This document shows, one piece after another, positions 4,565-5,696 of a stretch of DNA of 5,696 nucleotides. The notes beneath the pieces are model-generated. The model was not told the origin of the DNA and searched no databases. It saw only the letters and a list, made by a program, of their open reading frames with translations. Both the position numbers and the translations under genes were made by a program. How positions within the stretch are numbered: position 1 is the first letter of the stretch; every line of letters begins with the position of its first letter. Source of the DNA: Propionibacteriaceae bacterium UBA4569 (lineage in GTDB: Bacteria > Actinomycetota > Actinomycetes > Propionibacteriales > Propionibacteriaceae); the NCBI GenBank assembly GCA_002387005.1, contig DGKN01000186.1, forward strand, positions 1 to 5,696. Reading direction: 5' to 3'.

Positions 4565-5696
4565 TCAGTTCAGCATGGTCTGGCCGCCCGTCACCGGGAT
4601 GGCCTGACCGGTCTCGTAGTCCTGTTCGATGCAGTAGCAGATGGCTCGAACCACGTCCGCCGGTCGGCAGCCACGCCCCATCGGCACCTGCTGCTCGTAG
4701 TGGCGTCGCACGTCGTCCACCGACCTCGCGCCGGGAACCTTGCCTGCTGCCAGGTACTGGACAAGCAGTCCGCGCTGCGGATCCGTCCACAGTGGACCGT
4801 CCAGGTAGTTGCCGGGGCACACGGCGTTGACCTTGATGCCCTCGTCGACCAGTTCGAGGGCGAACGACTGGGTGAGGCCGATACCGCCGAACTTGCTCCC
4901 GGCGTAGGCGAAATTCCGCTTCGATCCGGCCAGGCCCGACTTCGAGTTCACCTCGACGATGTCCGACCACAGCGCCGGTTGGGCCCGGTGCTGGGCGGCC
5001 ATCACCGGGGCCACCGTGCGGACGGCCGCGAAGTACCCGCGGTAGTTGACGCGGGTGACCAGGTCGAAGTCTGCGCAGGACAGTTCCGACACGGATCCAG
5101 CCCGCACCACCCCGGCATTGCTCACCAGCAGGTCAAGGCCGCCCCATGCGTCGACGAGCTGGGCCGCGGCCTCTTTGAACGAGTCGGGGTCGGCAACATC
5201 CACGGTGAGCGGCAGGACGCGATCCTCGCCATGGGCGGCGGCCAGTTCTCGCGTGGCCTGCTCGACACCGGTCTGGTTCACGTCGGCGAGGGCGACCCGG
5301 CAGCCCAGGGCGGCCAGCTGGGTGGCGATCTGCAGGCCGAAGCCCTGGGCGGCTCCGGTGACCAACGCCAGGCGGCCCTGGAGACGGGTGTGGCCCGGTT
5401 CGGCCTCGACCAGGAAGCCGCCCAGATCACCGAGCCGGATGGCGGCCGGGAGTTGGGCGGGAAGCTGGTCGCGCAGCGCCGCGATGAGCCCGTCGGGGAC
5501 GACCAGCCCCTCACCTGCCTCGCAGGGCAGCTCGACGGTGGGCGTCCAGCAGCCCTCGGCGGGCACGGCGTCCGCCACCACGGTACGCAGCGTCACCCTG
5601 GCCTCGCCCGACAACAGGCCACGCACCACCGGCGCCAGCTCCCGCAGCACAGGCCGATGGCCCGACCCCCGCATGGGGGCCGGGACCATCGGCAGG
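4565..5696 (-). CDS. Short-chain dehydrogenase, sorbitol-6-phosphate 2-dehydrogenase-like, with N-terminal extension; 5' end outside window
   Basis: It is an NAD(P)-dependent oxidoreductase, probably acting on a sugar alcohol or its phosphate. Residues are numbered from the first ATG (5689). The Rossmann core runs from about 105: TGAAQGFG (111-118) binds the cofactor, D137 after strand 2 suggests NAD preference, NAG is at 191-193, N215, and the catalytic S249, Y262 and K266 are in VNSKSG...NFAYAGSKFGG. The stretch SKSG-x-x-GSK through KFGGIGLTQSFALEL and the end TGQAIPVTGGQTML closely follow E. coli SrlD. Residues 1-104 are an extra region of unknown fold, absent from the roughly 260-residue SrlD. 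The frame is open to the right edge, and neither ATG (5689 or 5674) has a visible ribosome binding site, so the gene probably begins outside the window and may be a larger fusion. Its stop is 66 bp before fsa. SDR assignment is certain; the substrate is not. Confidence 0.9.
   Translation of the reverse strand, partial: LPMVPAPMRGSGHRPVLRELAPVVRGLLSGEARVTLRTVVADAVPAEGCWTPTVELPCEAGEGLVVPDGLIAALRDQLPAQLPAAIRLGDLGGFLVEAEPGHTRLQGRLALVTGAAQGFGLQIATQLAALGCRVALADVNQTGVEQATRELAAAHGEDRVLPLTVDVADPDSFKEAAAQLVDAWGGLDLLVSNAGVVRAGSVSELSCADFDLVTRVNYRGYFAAVRTVAPVMAAQHRAQPALWSDIVEVNSKSGLAGSKRNFAYAGSKFGGIGLTQSFALELVDEGIKVNAVCPGNYLDGPLWTDPQRGLLVQYLAAGKVPGARSVDDVRRHYEQQVPMGRGCRPADVVRAICYCIEQDYETGQAIPVTGGQTMLN

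Noticed and set aside
4092..4607. Plus-strand open frame of 171 codons antisense to fsa
   Set aside because: It is a shadow frame over a clear FSA-family gene, with no ribosome binding site and no domain.
5378..5696. The dehydrogenase N-terminal region as a class II aldolase or XdhC-like domain
   Set aside because: Class II aldolase-dehydrogenase fusions exist, and the ARVTLRTVVADAV stretch faintly recalls XdhC, but no metal-binding histidines or diagnostic motif is visible in these residues. It is left unassigned.

Overview
The window is high-GC DNA (roughly two thirds G+C by eye) with compact genes, Shine-Dalgarno sites, one GTG start and actinobacterial TAnnnT-type -10 boxes. The PNPase, S15 and RibF sequences look actinobacterial. 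My best guess is Propionibacteriales or a relative, inferred from how the PNPase N-terminus reads and not from any search. Five of the six clear genes are on the minus strand, so the window is best read from right to left.

Right part (5696 to 3812, minus): a two-gene carbohydrate module. First comes the 3' part of a short-chain dehydrogenase of the sorbitol-6-phosphate 2-dehydrogenase (SrlD) type. It has at least 104 extra N-terminal residues, and its reading frame runs off the window edge. After a 66-bp gap holding two small hairpins and a strong ribosome binding site comes a fructose-6-phosphate aldolase (FSA) family protein with all the FSA active-site residues. Together they suggest polyol or sugar-phosphate catabolism; the rest of the operon probably lies beyond the right edge.

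Middle part (3811 to 2189): ribF (bifunctional riboflavin kinase/FAD synthetase, minus) with its own likely promoter. It converges on a plus-strand GNAT acetyltransferase, with a strong hairpin terminator between the two 3' ends.

Left part (2188 to 1, minus): a 341-bp divergent intergenic region with a perfect 18-bp palindrome and a likely rpsO promoter, then rpsO (S15) with a leader hairpin and an intrinsic terminator. A 372-bp rpsO-pnp spacer follows, and then the first 403 codons of pnp, which is cut by the left edge. The spacer is the most unusual stretch. It has a candidate promoter, five tandem copies of a 15-bp unit, a possible leaderless small ORF that reads the repeat as R-x-T-V-F units, and a chain of short hairpins just upstream of the pnp ribosome binding site.

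rpsO-pnp is a conserved pair, and ribF usually lies just before it in actinobacteria. Here the acetyltransferase is inserted in opposite orientation between ribF and rpsO, and a sugar module sits where truB is commonly found. I see no insertion sequence, CRISPR array, tRNA, rRNA or phage gene. No wholly new system is evident; the pnp leader with its repeats and possible small ORF is the best candidate for something undescribed.
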